A DNA stretch of 51,988 nt from positions 1 through 51,988 of the forward strand of contig JANXWY010000341.1 in assembly GCA_025350905.1 (NCBI GenBank). The letters run 5' to 3'. Both the position numbers and the translations under genes were made by a program. Source of the DNA: Verrucomicrobiota bacterium. GTDB taxonomy: Bacteria; Verrucomicrobiota; Verrucomicrobiia; Limisphaerales; JADLHS01. Shown piece after piece: positions 34,204 to 42,845 of the stretch. The notes beneath the pieces are model-generated. The model saw only the letters and a list, made by a program, of their open reading frames with translations. It had not been told where the DNA came from and made no database searches. Position 1 is the stretch's first letter. Every line of letters begins with the position of its first letter.

Positions 34204-36288
34204 ATGTCGCGCGACTACGTTTTGCAACCCTTCCAAGCTGCCGTCCACTTGCAGATTGATTATGCGCGCGAACTCAACCAGCAACAGTGCGCCGCCGTCA
34301 CCGCGCCGCCCGGCCCGGCGCTGGTCATTGCCGGCGCCGGTTCGGGCAAGACCCGCACGCTCATTTATCGCGTTGCGTATTTGCTCGAACAGGGCATTCC
34401 GCCCGATCGCATCCTGCTGCTCACGTTCACCAACAAAGCCGCCGGCGAAATGATGCGGCGCGTCACGGATTTGCTCGGGCACGAACTGACCGCGTTGTGG
34501 GGCGGGACCTTTCATTCCATCGGCAATCGCATCCTCCGCCAGCACGCGGCCCTGCTGGGCTACGGGCGGGATTTCACCATCCTGGATCGCGACGACGCCA
34601 AGCATCACATCAGCAGCTGCGTCGCGGAGTCGGACATTGACGTCAAAGCCACCCGCTTCCCCAAGGCCGAGGTGCTCGGAGATATTTTCTCGCTCGCGGT
34701 CAATACCCATAAATCCATCCCGGAAATTCTCGGCACGGAATACGGTTACTTCGCCGACCTCGCGCCGCAGATCGAAGCCATGCAACAGAGCTACCGCGCC
34801 CGGAAGCTGGCCACTAACGCCGTCGACTTCGACGACCTGCTGGTCCTTTGGCTCAAGTTGCTTCAGACTCACGCCGACGTTTGCGAGCACTACCAGCGAC
34901 GCTTCCAGTTCCTGCTCGTGGACGAATACCAGGACACGAACAAACTGCAGAGCGACCTCATTGATCTACTGGCCGCGCGCCATCGGAACGTGATGGTAGT
35001 GGGTGATGACGCGCAAAGCATCTACGCCTGGCGCGGCGCGAATTTTCAAAATATTCTCAAATTCCCGGAACGTTATCCGGGGGCCCAGACCTACAAGATC
35101 GAAACCAACTATCGCAGCACACCGGAAATCCTGACCGTGGCCAACGCCGCCATCGCCGCCAACGTCCAGCAATTTGCCAAGCAGCTCGCGCCCGCCCGCA
35201 AGTCCGGCGCGAAGCCCGTCCTGGTGACATGCAACGACGCCGCCGAGCAGGCCGCCTTCGTCGCTCAACGTGTGCTGGAACTGCGCGAGGAAGGCGGGGA
35301 CATGAACCAGATGGCAGTGCTGTACCGCTCCCACTTTCACGCGCTCGAACTGCAGTTGGAACTCACGCGCCGCAACATCCCGTTCAGCATCACCAGCGGC
35401 ATCCGTTTCTTTGAGCAGGCGCACATCAAGGACGTGACGGCGCATCTCAAACTGGTGACCAATCCGCGCGACGAACTTTCGTTCAAGCGGATCGCCCAGC
35501 TCCTCCCCGGGGTCGGCGGCAAGGGGGCGGACAAATTGTGGCGGACTTTCAACGGTGAACACGCAAACAGTCCCCTCACCCGTCCTGCAGACACCCTCTC
35601 CCCATCCGATGAGGAGAGGGACGGGGTGGGGGGTGCTCCAGTTGCAAACCGCAAGCACATCGCCACCGCTCTCCAAGCTTGCGCCAAGCATGTCCCCAAA
35701 AAAGCCTTGTTGGCTTGGGCGCAGTTGACGGCGACCGTCGCCCAGCTCGAAGCGCCTGACGTTCGCACCAGCGCCGCCCGGATGATTCCACTCGTAATCG
35801 AAGCGGGGTACGACGATCACCTGAAGGAAAACTTTGCCAACTACCGCTCCCGCTTGGAGGACTTGAAACAACTGGCGGTCTTCGCGCAACAATTTCCGAC
35901 GGTGGATGAATTCCTCACCCAGCTGGCGCTGCTCACGAACGTTGAGGCCGAGGCGGAGCAGCAGCCCGCCAACCGCGATGACGAGAAACTGCGCCTGTCC
36001 ACGATCCACCAAGCCAAGGGCCTGGAGTTCGACGTGGTGTTCATCCTCATGCTCTGCGATGGGCTCTTTCCCTCCGCCCGCTCGATGGAATCCACCGAAG
36101 GCGAAGAAGAAGAACGGCGGTTGTTTTACGTCGCGGTGACCCGCGCCCGCAACGAACTTTACCTCAGCTACCCGCTCCTGCGCGCCGGCTACGGCAACAC
36201 GGGCGCTACGATGCAACAACCGTCGAGATTTTTGGAAGAAATCCCGAAGGCGCTGTTGGACGAGTGGAATCTGCGGTCGTACGGGTGA
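34204..36288 (+). CDS. UvrD/PcrA/Rep-type DNA helicase with a repeat-encoded insert
   Basis: A 694-residue superfamily 1A 3'-5' helicase. Walker A is GAGSGKT (residues about 45-51), motif II is DEYQDTNKLQ, motif III QSIYAWRGAN, motif IV ETNYRST, and motifs V-VI are STIHQAKGLEFDVVF and RRLFYVAVTRARNELYL. It unwinds DNA in repair or replication restart. Between GKGADKLWRTF and IATALQACAKH about 25 residues (456-480) are encoded by a palindromic repeat. ATG 34204 is preferred over a TTG at 34168. The usual roughly 700-residue length includes this insert. Confidence 0.94.
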   Translation: MSRDYVLQPFQAAVHLQIDYARELNQQQCAAVTAPPGPALVIAGAGSGKTRTLIYRVAYLLEQGIPPDRILLLTFTNKAAGEMMRRVTDLLGHELTALWGGTFHSIGNRILRQHAALLGYGRDFTILDRDDAKHHISSCVAESDIDVKATRFPKAEVLGDIFSLAVNTHKSIPEILGTEYGYFADLAPQIEAMQQSYRARKLATNAVDFDDLLVLWLKLLQTHADVCEHYQRRFQFLLVDEYQDTNKLQSDLIDLLAARHRNVMVVGDDAQSIYAWRGANFQNILKFPERYPGAQTYKIETNYRSTPEILTVANAAIAANVQQFAKQLAPARKSGAKPVLVTCNDAAEQAAFVAQRVLELREEGGDMNQMAVLYRSHFHALELQLELTRRNIPFSITSGIRFFEQAHIKDVTAHLKLVTNPRDELSFKRIAQLLPGVGGKGADKLWRTFNGEHANSPLTRPADTLSPSDEERDGVGGAPVANRKHIATALQACAKHVPKKALLAWAQLTATVAQLEAPDVRTSAARMIPLVIEAGYDDHLKENFANYRSRLEDLKQLAVFAQQFPTVDEFLTQLALLTNVEAEAEQQPANRDDEKLRLSTIHQAKGLEFDVVFILMLCDGLFPSARSMESTEGEEEERRLFYVAVTRARNELYLSYPLLRAGYGNTGATMQQPSRFLEEIPKALLDEWNLRSYG
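35572..35633. repeat. Palindromic repeat inserted in frame in the helicase gene
   Basis: Outer arms CCCCTCACCCGTCC (35572-35585) and GGACGGGGTGGGGG (35620-35633) and perfect inner arms CCCTCTCC (35594-35601) and GGAGAGGG (35613-35620) form a nested palindrome. A related inverted pair begins the App1 gene. Confidence 0.85.
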
Positions 36289-36344
36289 GCGGGAGTCGTA
36301 ATGGTTGCCATTGTGATTCTCACAGCCAAGGCATCGACACACAG

Positions 36345-36665
36345 CTAGGGCTCATGGTCGAACGCAATGTATTTGTCGCGGTGGCATACCAGTCGATCAA
36401 GAAGGATCATGGGCGAAAAGATGGCTCCAGCCCAATTGAAGCCAGAACGATCAAAACGGGCGTGATATGGTTCCAAAATGTAGGAATCGCGAAGCGCCCA
36501 GCCACTATTTTTCAAGCGGGTTTTTCCTGCGACATACGGCCCGTAATAATCACCGTGTAGCGTCAAAAGCAAATAGGTGACAAAATATACGGCCCAAAAG
36601 GCGACAAGACTGCGCCTCATCCACTTACCCGCACAAAAGTCACGGAATTGCTTCGTTACTTTCAT
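36345..36665 (-). CDS. Small membrane-anchored protein, function unknown
   Basis: A 106-residue protein with one membrane helix (about residues 18-37) preceded by positive charges (KWMRR), and a hydrophilic remainder rich in aromatic residues (HGDYYGPYVAG, ILEPYHARFDRSGFNW). It lies 31 bp downstream of recJ on the same strand. Its base composition is noticeably richer in A/T than recJ, which may indicate a later arrival. No family is recognised. Confidence 0.6.
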   Translation of the reverse strand: MKVTKQFRDFCAGKWMRRSLVAFWAVYFVTYLLLTLHGDYYGPYVAGKTRLKNSGWALRDSYILEPYHARFDRSGFNWAGAIFSPMILLDRLVCHRDKYIAFDHEP

Positions 36666-36696
36666 TGAATTTCTGATTGGCGACGCTCGCTTGATT

Positions 36697-38421
36697 TCAC
36701 GCAGGCCGCCAGTCCAAAATTTTCAACTGTACGGTGCGTCTGCCATTGTAGTCATTGACCTGCGGAGCAAAGGCCACGTCGAATTTCCCTTCCGGCACCG
36801 ATTCCTTGCCCGCGTTCCACCACACGGCCTCATGGCTCGTTTGGCCGTCGGTCAACCACAGTTTGATGTGTTGCTTCTCCGCGCCCATCCGCAGGAGCGG
36901 CCGTTGCTGCGTGAGGCCACGGGCGAAGAATTGCACCATCGGATTCCCCATCCCGGTCGGTTTGAACTGATCGAGTTCCGCCAGTGCGGCCAGCGAAATG
37001 TCTCCCAGGCGGATTTCGGCGTCGAGCCGGAGGGGCGGTTGCAAATCTTCCGGTTTGAGGGTCCGCCGGGCGAGATCGTTGAGGCGCGCGCGAAAGGCAG
37101 TGAGTTGGTCAGGGCGAATCGTGATGCCGGCCGCCATCGCATGCCCTCCGTGTCGCACGAGCAAGTCATCGCATTCCCGCAGGGCGGCCGCGAGATCAAA
37201 GCCGGCGATGCTCCGACCGGAGCCGCGCCATTGATCGCCGTCCCCGCCCACGATGAAAGTGGGCCGATAAAATTCCTGCACCACGCGCGACGCGACAATG
37301 CCCACCACGCCGATGTGCCAGAGCAATTGCCCCTGGACGATGACGAAGTCAGTCTCCGGATGGAAGTTGGCCCGCACCGCGCCCAAGACCTCGTCCACGA
37401 TGCTGCGCTCGATCTTTTGCCGCTCGCGATTCTGGGCATCGAGCTGCTGCGCGATTGGCAGGGCCGCCGACAAATCCCGCGCCCGCAGCAACTGCAAGGC
37501 TGCCTCCGCCGTTTCCAACCGCCCGGCCGCATTCAAGCGCGGGCCCAGTTGAAAGCCAACTTCGTAGGTGCCGAGCGTCGGTGGGCATTGGGCGACTTGT
37601 TTTAACGCGACCAGACCGGGCCGCTTCGTGTCGCTCAGTCGTTCGAGTCCGGCGGCAACCAGGATGCGGTTTTCGCCCACGAGCGGCACGAGATCGGCAA
37701 TCGTTCCCAGTGCCACCAGATCGAGCAGCGGTCGCAAATCATATTCCGCCGCGTCCGGCAGGCCGATTTCGCGTCCGCGCTTGACCAGGGCGTGCGCGAG
37801 TTTGAAGGCGAGGCCGGCGGAACAAAGTTCGGTGAAAGCGGTTGAGGGTTGAGCGTTGAGCGTTGAGAGCTGCGGGTTGACCAACGCCACCGCGGCGGGC
37901 GCCGGGGACGAAACCTGATGGTGATCGAGCACGATCACGTCCACCCCACGCGCTTGCAACCACGCAATGGTCGCGACGGCGGTGGAGCCACAGTCCACGG
38001 CCAGCAGGAGCTGGGTCGGAAATTTTTTCAGACAATTTTCCACACCGTCCTGACTCAGGCCGTAACCTTCCTCCAGCCGATGCGGCAGATACGCATTCAC
38101 CGACCAGCCCAGCGCGCCGAACACTTCGGCCAGCAGCGTGGTGGCGGTGACGCCATCCACATCGTAATCGCCAAAAATAACCAGGGCTTCCCCGGCTTCG
38201 CGGGCGCGCAGCAAACGCTCGACGGCGGCGGGCATGTTCGGCAGGAGGAACGGGTCGGCGAGTTGCTTGAGCCGGGGGTGGAGAAAGTGTTCGATTGCGT
38301 CCGGCTCGCTCAGACCCCGATTGATCAGGCATTGCGCGAACAGCGGGGAAAGTTTGAGGTCCGCCGCCAGTTTGAGGGCCAGCAAGGGTTGGGGCGGCGC
38401 GGGCAACCAGCGGTGTTTCAT
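36697..38421 (-). CDS. recJ: Single-stranded-DNA-specific exonuclease RecJ
   Basis: A 574-residue DHH-family 5'-3' exonuclease of recombinational repair and mismatch repair. The manganese-binding motifs are FGDYDVDGV (about residues 83-91), VDCGS and VLDHHQVSS; the DHHA1 domain carries GSGRSIAGFDL and RHGGHAMAAG, and a C-terminal OB-like domain follows. Near residues 185-194 the expected VNP-containing strand is followed by QLSTLNAQPST, encoded by a tandem heptanucleotide (37841-37868). The size is that of E. coli RecJ (577). Confidence 0.96.
   Translation of the reverse strand: MKHRWLPAPPQPLLALKLAADLKLSPLFAQCLINRGLSEPDAIEHFLHPRLKQLADPFLLPNMPAAVERLLRAREAGEALVIFGDYDVDGVTATTLLAEVFGALGWSVNAYLPHRLEEGYGLSQDGVENCLKKFPTQLLLAVDCGSTAVATIAWLQARGVDVIVLDHHQVSSPAPAAVALVNPQLSTLNAQPSTAFTELCSAGLAFKLAHALVKRGREIGLPDAAEYDLRPLLDLVALGTIADLVPLVGENRILVAAGLERLSDTKRPGLVALKQVAQCPPTLGTYEVGFQLGPRLNAAGRLETAEAALQLLRARDLSAALPIAQQLDAQNRERQKIERSIVDEVLGAVRANFHPETDFVIVQGQLLWHIGVVGIVASRVVQEFYRPTFIVGGDGDQWRGSGRSIAGFDLAAALRECDDLLVRHGGHAMAAGITIRPDQLTAFRARLNDLARRTLKPEDLQPPLRLDAEIRLGDISLAALAELDQFKPTGMGNPMVQFFARGLTQQRPLLRMGAEKQHIKLWLTDGQTSHEAVWWNAGKESVPEGKFDVAFAPQVNDYNGRRTVQLKILDWRPA
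37841..37868. repeat. Four-copy heptanucleotide tandem repeat inside recJ
   Basis: On the plus strand the units are GTTGAGG, GTTGAGC, GTTGAGC and GTTGAGA. The unit length of 7 is not a multiple of 3, so gain or loss of one copy would shift the recJ frame. Confidence 0.85.
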
Positions 38422-38580
38422 CCCGGAGAGCTTCGCCGGAAACGGCGAGCGGCGTCAATGCGCGTAGCGTCGGGCGCCTCGCCTGACGTAAAGCGTGGCA
38501 CCTTGCCACCCAGAAAGGACGCTCGCACTTGCCCACCGCTCACGAAATCTTGCAGCAATGGCTATCCCCGGGCGTTTTCC

Positions 38581-38622
38581 GCCGGGCGGGACGCCCGGCT
38601 CTACGGCAGGCGGGACGCCCAC
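38581..38622. repeat. GCGGGACGCCC direct and inverted repeat
   Basis: Two GCGGGACGCCC units, each itself near-palindromic, lie on either side of GGCTCTACGGCAG, between terC and recJ. It is probably a dispersed element; it could also end terC transcription, although no T-run follows. Confidence 0.65.
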
Positions 38623-38632
38623 CGCCACGCCG

Positions 38633-39616
38633 TCAGGATTTGCGCGCTGCCTGCTGGTCGCGGCGGCCCGCAACCACGGAGAGCGCAATCGAGGTGACAA
38701 TGATCGCGGCCACGACCAGTAACGATACGCTGCTGGTGATCTCCACCTGAAACCAGGCGGATGGGTGGCCGTGCGGGTCGAGCAGCATCTTGCCGCCGAT
38801 GAACACGAGAACAAAAGAAAGGCCGATTTTGAGGTAGCGGAAGTACTCAATTGCCCCGGCCAGCACGAAGTAAAGCGAGCGCAGGCCGAGAATGGCGAAG
38901 ACATTGGACGTGAAAACAATGAACGGTTTTTGGGTCACGGCAAAAATCGCCGGAATGGAATCCACGGCAAAAATCAAGTCGGTGGTCTCCACCACCAAAA
39001 GCACCAAGGCCAACGGGGTCAAGGTGAGCTGGCCCGTTCCGCGGACCGTGAAGTTCTGGCCGTGATAATCGGGCGTGACCCGGAAAAGTCTTTTTGCCAG
39101 GCGGAGCAGGAGGTTCTTTTCCGGATGAACGTCAACCTCACTCACGAAGAGCATCTTTAGGCCGGTGAAAACCAGGAAGGCCCCGAACAGGTAAAGCGTC
39201 CACATGAACCGACTGATGAGCGCGGTGCCGGCCCCGATCATCGCCCCGCGCATCAGGAGCGCGCCGAGGATCCCCCAGAACAACACGCGATGCTGGTACT
39301 GCGGGGGCACCCGGAAATAGGTGAAGATCAGCGCCATCACGAAGACATTGTCCATCGAAAGCGACAGTTCGATGATGTAGCCGGTCACGAATTCCACCGA
39401 GTCCTGCTTGCCCCAGCCCGTGACCAAGGCCGGCGCGAGGAGCAAACCAAAACCGAAAGAAAGCGTCACCCAGATCGTCGTCCAGGTCAGGGCCTCCCGG
39501 AATTTGACCACGTGGGCGGCCCGATGAAACACGCCCAGATCCAGCGCGAGAAAGAAGATCACGCACAGGATGAAGCCCGCCCAATGCCAGGCGGTGATTT
39601 CGATCAAGGCAACCAT
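38633..39616 (-). CDS. TerC/Alx-family membrane protein
   Basis: A 327-residue polytopic protein with about nine hydrophobic segments. Family signatures are LSLSMDNVFVMALIF in an early helix and VETTDLIFAVDSIPAIFAVT in the second half, whose paired acidic residues are thought to handle divalent cations. TerC proteins are linked to tellurite resistance; E. coli Alx exports manganese and is controlled by an RNA leader. Here the gene follows secDF on the same strand, and the 99-bp spacer holds two perfect hairpins just before the start, which may regulate it. Confidence 0.92.
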   Translation of the reverse strand: MVALIEITAWHWAGFILCVIFFLALDLGVFHRAAHVVKFREALTWTTIWVTLSFGFGLLLAPALVTGWGKQDSVEFVTGYIIELSLSMDNVFVMALIFTYFRVPPQYQHRVLFWGILGALLMRGAMIGAGTALISRFMWTLYLFGAFLVFTGLKMLFVSEVDVHPEKNLLLRLAKRLFRVTPDYHGQNFTVRGTGQLTLTPLALVLLVVETTDLIFAVDSIPAIFAVTQKPFIVFTSNVFAILGLRSLYFVLAGAIEYFRYLKIGLSFVLVFIGGKMLLDPHGHPSAWFQVEITSSVSLLVVAAIIVTSIALSVVAGRRDQQAARKS

Positions 39617-39621
39617 AGTTC

Positions 39622-39682
39622 AAAGATTAGGGTTCAATCCTAATCTTTCGGTTAAGCTTAATCCCGCCCAAAGATTAAGCTT
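39622..39682 (-). promoter_or_regulatory. Two tandem perfect hairpins in the terC leader
   Basis: Hairpin 1 has 10-bp arms (39622-39631 and 39639-39648, AAAGATTAGG) and a 7-base loop. Hairpin 2 has 10-bp arms (39654-39663 and 39673-39682, AAGCTTAATC) and a 9-base loop. The first ends only 5 bases before the terC ATG, where it could mask ribosome binding. Function is inferred; a dispersed repeat is the alternative. Confidence 0.5.
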
Positions 39683-39715
39683 CAGGGTAGGCTTCAGAGT
39701 AAGAATAATCGCCGA

Positions 39716-42268
39716 TCAGGACTTTGCCGCGAGCTTCTCCGGGACCGCACTTTCCAACACGACCCCCGAGCCCAGATTGGGTCGGTGGCCCTTGTGCCAC
39801 CACAGGACGATGACGCTGGCGATGTAGATCGAGGAATACGTGCCGGTCAAAATGCCGACCAGGAACGTAAAGGCGAAATCGTTCACCGGTCCGCCACCAA
39901 ACAGATACAGCGAAAGCGTCGCCAGGAACACCGTGCCCGACGTAATTATCGTGCGGCTCAGGGTTTGATTGAGCGCCTGGTTGATCACTTCGCGGAACGT
40001 CCCACGGACCCCCAGTTTCAGGTCTTCGCGAATGCGGTCGAAGATCACAATCGTATCGTTGATCGAAAAGCCAATGATGGTCAAGAGCGCTGCAACCGTA
40101 GTCGCATTCATCTGTCGGCCAACCAGGAAATACCAACCCGTCGTCATGAGCAAGTCATGGATGATCGCGATGACTGCGCCGAGAGCGAATGAGAATTCGT
40201 AACGAAAAGCCACATACACCAGGATCATGAACAAAGCGGCCACGGACGCGAGAATCGCCGTGTCCCGGATTTCTCCACCCACGGTCGGACCAACATTTCG
40301 AGCGGCGCCGGCCGTAAATTTCGCGGCGGGAAAATCCCCCTGGATCTGGCTGATCACCTTCTGGCTGGCGGCCGCGCCCTCTTTTTCGTCCACGGCGCGC
40401 ACCGTCACCATCAAGGTGCGCGTGCCGGTCACGAGTTCCTTTTGGTAAGCAATCAAGGCATCGCCGACGCCGGTTTTCGTGACGGACTTGCGAATTTCAT
40501 CCACGCCGACGGTCTGGCTCTGATCAAAGGTCAAGGTGGTCTGTGTTCCGCCGGTAAACTCGACCCCCATCACGTCCTTGCCGCGATAAATACCATAGCC
40601 GTTGCCGATGAGGATCAGCAACCAGGTGGCAATGAATGCCGGCTTGGCCCAGCGCATAAAGTCGATCTTGGTGTTGCGGATGATGTGCAACATGTTTAGC
40701 TGCTTAATCAGATTACGACCGAGCAGCCAGTCGAAGATCAGCCGCGTCACAACCAAAGCCGTAAACAAACTGGCCGCGACGCCGATGGTCAGCGTAACGC
40801 CGAAGCCTTTGACGGGACCGGTACCCATGAAAATCAAGATGATCGACGAGATGAGCGTGGTCACGTGGGAATCGAAAATGGTACTGAACGCGCGATCATA
40901 ACCCGCAGCGATGGCGCCGCGAAGTGATTTGCCTTTGGCCATTTCCTCCCGGATCCGTTCAAAGATCAGCACATTGGCATCCACCGCCATGCCGATGGTC
41001 AGCACGATGCCTGCGATGCCCGGAAGCGTCAGCGTGGTGTTGATGGAACACATCACGCCCATGAGGATGATGATGTTGAGCATCAAAGCCACATTCGCCA
41101 CCACGCCCGCCAGCATGTAATACACGAGCATGAAGCCCGCGACGGCAATAACACCGTAAATGGCCGCGCGCATGCCGCTGTTGATGGAATCCTTGCCCAG
41201 CGTGGGGTCCACATCGGTGGAGTCGAGGATGTGCAACGGCGCGCGCAACGGATTCTCCAGCACCCCCGCCAGCTCGCGCGCCTCCACTTCGGAAAAATCG
41301 CCGGTGATCTGGCCATTGCCGGTTTCGATCGGGACCTTGATGTTCGGCGCCGAGTACAGTTCGCCGTCCAATACGATCGCCAGCTTGCGGCCGACAAACT
41401 CCCGGGTGATCTCCGCAAAGCGCGCGGCGCCCGCGTCATTCAGCTGAAAATTGATTTCGGGCTCCCCAAAATTGCCGGGCACGGCCATCGCCCGTTTGAC
41501 AATGCTGCCGGTCAGACCGGGTTCGCCCTTCTTCTTGACGATTACTTGTTCGAGGCGTTCGCCGCCACTGCGCGGGCGGGATTTACGTTGGAGCAATTGA
41601 TAGCCGGGCGGAACTTCGCCCAATTTCACCAACTCATCGGTCTGCTCATGGGCCAGGCGGAATTCGAGGAATGCGGGTTTCTGAATAGTGACCTTCGCAC
41701 GCACGCGGTCATCTTCGGACAAACCGGGCAACTGAATCTCAATGCGGTTGTTGCCCGACGGACGAATCACCGGCTCCTTGACGCCATCCGGATCCAAGCG
41801 CTTGCGCAACACCTCGACCGCCTGCGACAGGGCGCCGCTGATTTCGTTGGTGTCGGACAACTTCGTCATGTCCATCTCGACGAGGAAGGATGTGCCTCCC
41901 TGGAGGTCGATGCCTAGCAGGATCCTGCCCGCCGCCTCGCGTTGAAGCCGATTCAAAATATAGGTCGTCGGCGCGGGCTCATTCCGCGCATCAAACTCGA
42001 AGTAGGGCCGAATATCATTCGTCCCGATGGCGATCCGAAGGTTGGCAAACGCGTGGTCGGCATTCGACTTTTGCAGGGCGCGCGCGGTGAAGACAATGTT
42101 GGAAAAGGTTGTCTCCGTCGGCGCCACTCGGGCGCGTTCCGCGAAGTGTTCCACGAGATCCAGGCCTTTCGGCGGAACGAAGCGATAATCGCGGAAAAAA
42201 ATCTCGTAACACGAGAACAGCAGGACCAGGATGACAATGCTCAACCGCCAGAAATTGTTTCGACTCAT
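39716..42268 (-). CDS. secDF: Fused protein translocase SecD-SecF
   Basis: An 850-residue RND-type membrane protein that uses the proton gradient to help pull preproteins through SecYEG. The SecD half has LGIDLQGGTSFLVEM, the P1 periplasmic domain, and the helix-4 region GMAVDANVLIFERIREE. The SecF half begins at about residue 530 and has GVEFTGGTQTTLTFDQ and GFSINDTIVIFDRIRED. Twelve membrane helices are expected from the fusion. It lies 18 bp after yajC, the standard partner. Confidence 0.97.
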   Translation of the reverse strand: MSRNNFWRLSIVILVLLFSCYEIFFRDYRFVPPKGLDLVEHFAERARVAPTETTFSNIVFTARALQKSNADHAFANLRIAIGTNDIRPYFEFDARNEPAPTTYILNRLQREAAGRILLGIDLQGGTSFLVEMDMTKLSDTNEISGALSQAVEVLRKRLDPDGVKEPVIRPSGNNRIEIQLPGLSEDDRVRAKVTIQKPAFLEFRLAHEQTDELVKLGEVPPGYQLLQRKSRPRSGGERLEQVIVKKKGEPGLTGSIVKRAMAVPGNFGEPEINFQLNDAGAARFAEITREFVGRKLAIVLDGELYSAPNIKVPIETGNGQITGDFSEVEARELAGVLENPLRAPLHILDSTDVDPTLGKDSINSGMRAAIYGVIAVAGFMLVYYMLAGVVANVALMLNIIILMGVMCSINTTLTLPGIAGIVLTIGMAVDANVLIFERIREEMAKGKSLRGAIAAGYDRAFSTIFDSHVTTLISSIILIFMGTGPVKGFGVTLTIGVAASLFTALVVTRLIFDWLLGRNLIKQLNMLHIIRNTKIDFMRWAKPAFIATWLLILIGNGYGIYRGKDVMGVEFTGGTQTTLTFDQSQTVGVDEIRKSVTKTGVGDALIAYQKELVTGTRTLMVTVRAVDEKEGAAASQKVISQIQGDFPAAKFTAGAARNVGPTVGGEIRDTAILASVAALFMILVYVAFRYEFSFALGAVIAIIHDLLMTTGWYFLVGRQMNATTVAALLTIIGFSINDTIVIFDRIREDLKLGVRGTFREVINQALNQTLSRTIITSGTVFLATLSLYLFGGGPVNDFAFTFLVGILTGTYSSIYIASVIVLWWHKGHRPNLGSGVVLESAVPEKLAAKS

Positions 42269-42286
42269 GGGATGTGCAGGACGGGT

Positions 42287-42628
42287 TTAACTCTCGCTCT
42301 TTTCATTGCCGCGTTCGGTGATTTCAGCCACGGCAGCTTTGGTGATTTCCAACTTGGCATCGGCCGACCGGATCGTAACGGTTTTTTCCTTCACGCTGAG
42401 GACCACGCCGAGGATGCCGCTGGTCGTGGTGACTTTGTCGCCCGTCTTGACGGTCTTGAGCAAGGCCGCATGCTCTTTGGCCCGCTTCTGTTGCGGCCGC
42501 AGGGCGACGAAATAGAACATCACGCCCATCAAGCCGAGCATGCCCACCAGCTTGATCATTTCGCCCTTGGGATCGGGCTGCATGGCCGGTGCTTGGGCCA
42601 GCAAAAGGTTGCCGAGATTCATTTCCAT
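42287..42628 (-). CDS. yajC: Preprotein translocase accessory subunit YajC
   Basis: A 113-residue single-pass membrane protein. The helix (about residues 25-43) is followed by the family motif ALRPQQKRAKEH and by TGDKVTTTSGILGVVLSV, a typical YajC C-terminal region. It associates with SecDF, whose gene follows after 18 bp. The first 20 residues (MEMNLGNLLLAQAPAMQPD) form a longer periplasmic N-terminus than in E. coli. Confidence 0.95.
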   Translation of the reverse strand: MEMNLGNLLLAQAPAMQPDPKGEMIKLVGMLGLMGVMFYFVALRPQQKRAKEHAALLKTVKTGDKVTTTSGILGVVLSVKEKTVTIRSADAKLEITKAAVAEITERGNEKSES

Positions 42629-42845
42629 ATTTCGATAAACGGGCGCTTAATCTATGGCAGGAAATGCGTTTGGCAAGCGTTATGAATGGCCCGGTAGCGA
42701 CGCATCGCATGCGGACACCGCTACGGAAGCTCACCTGCGGTGGCATCGAAACACCCTTTGCCGCGCCTGCCGCGGGGTTGGACTGGTGGTGGCCGCCTCA
42801 GGTCGGCGGCGTCCCGGGGGCCCGGCCGGGATTCGCCCCGGCGAC

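Noticed and set aside
34966..36342. Open frame of 458 codons on the minus strand
   Set aside because: Shadow of the UvrD-like helicase; no domain features.
39617..39715. yybP-ykoY manganese riboswitch before terC
   Set aside because: The conserved loop sequences of that class are not visible; only two simple hairpins are present.
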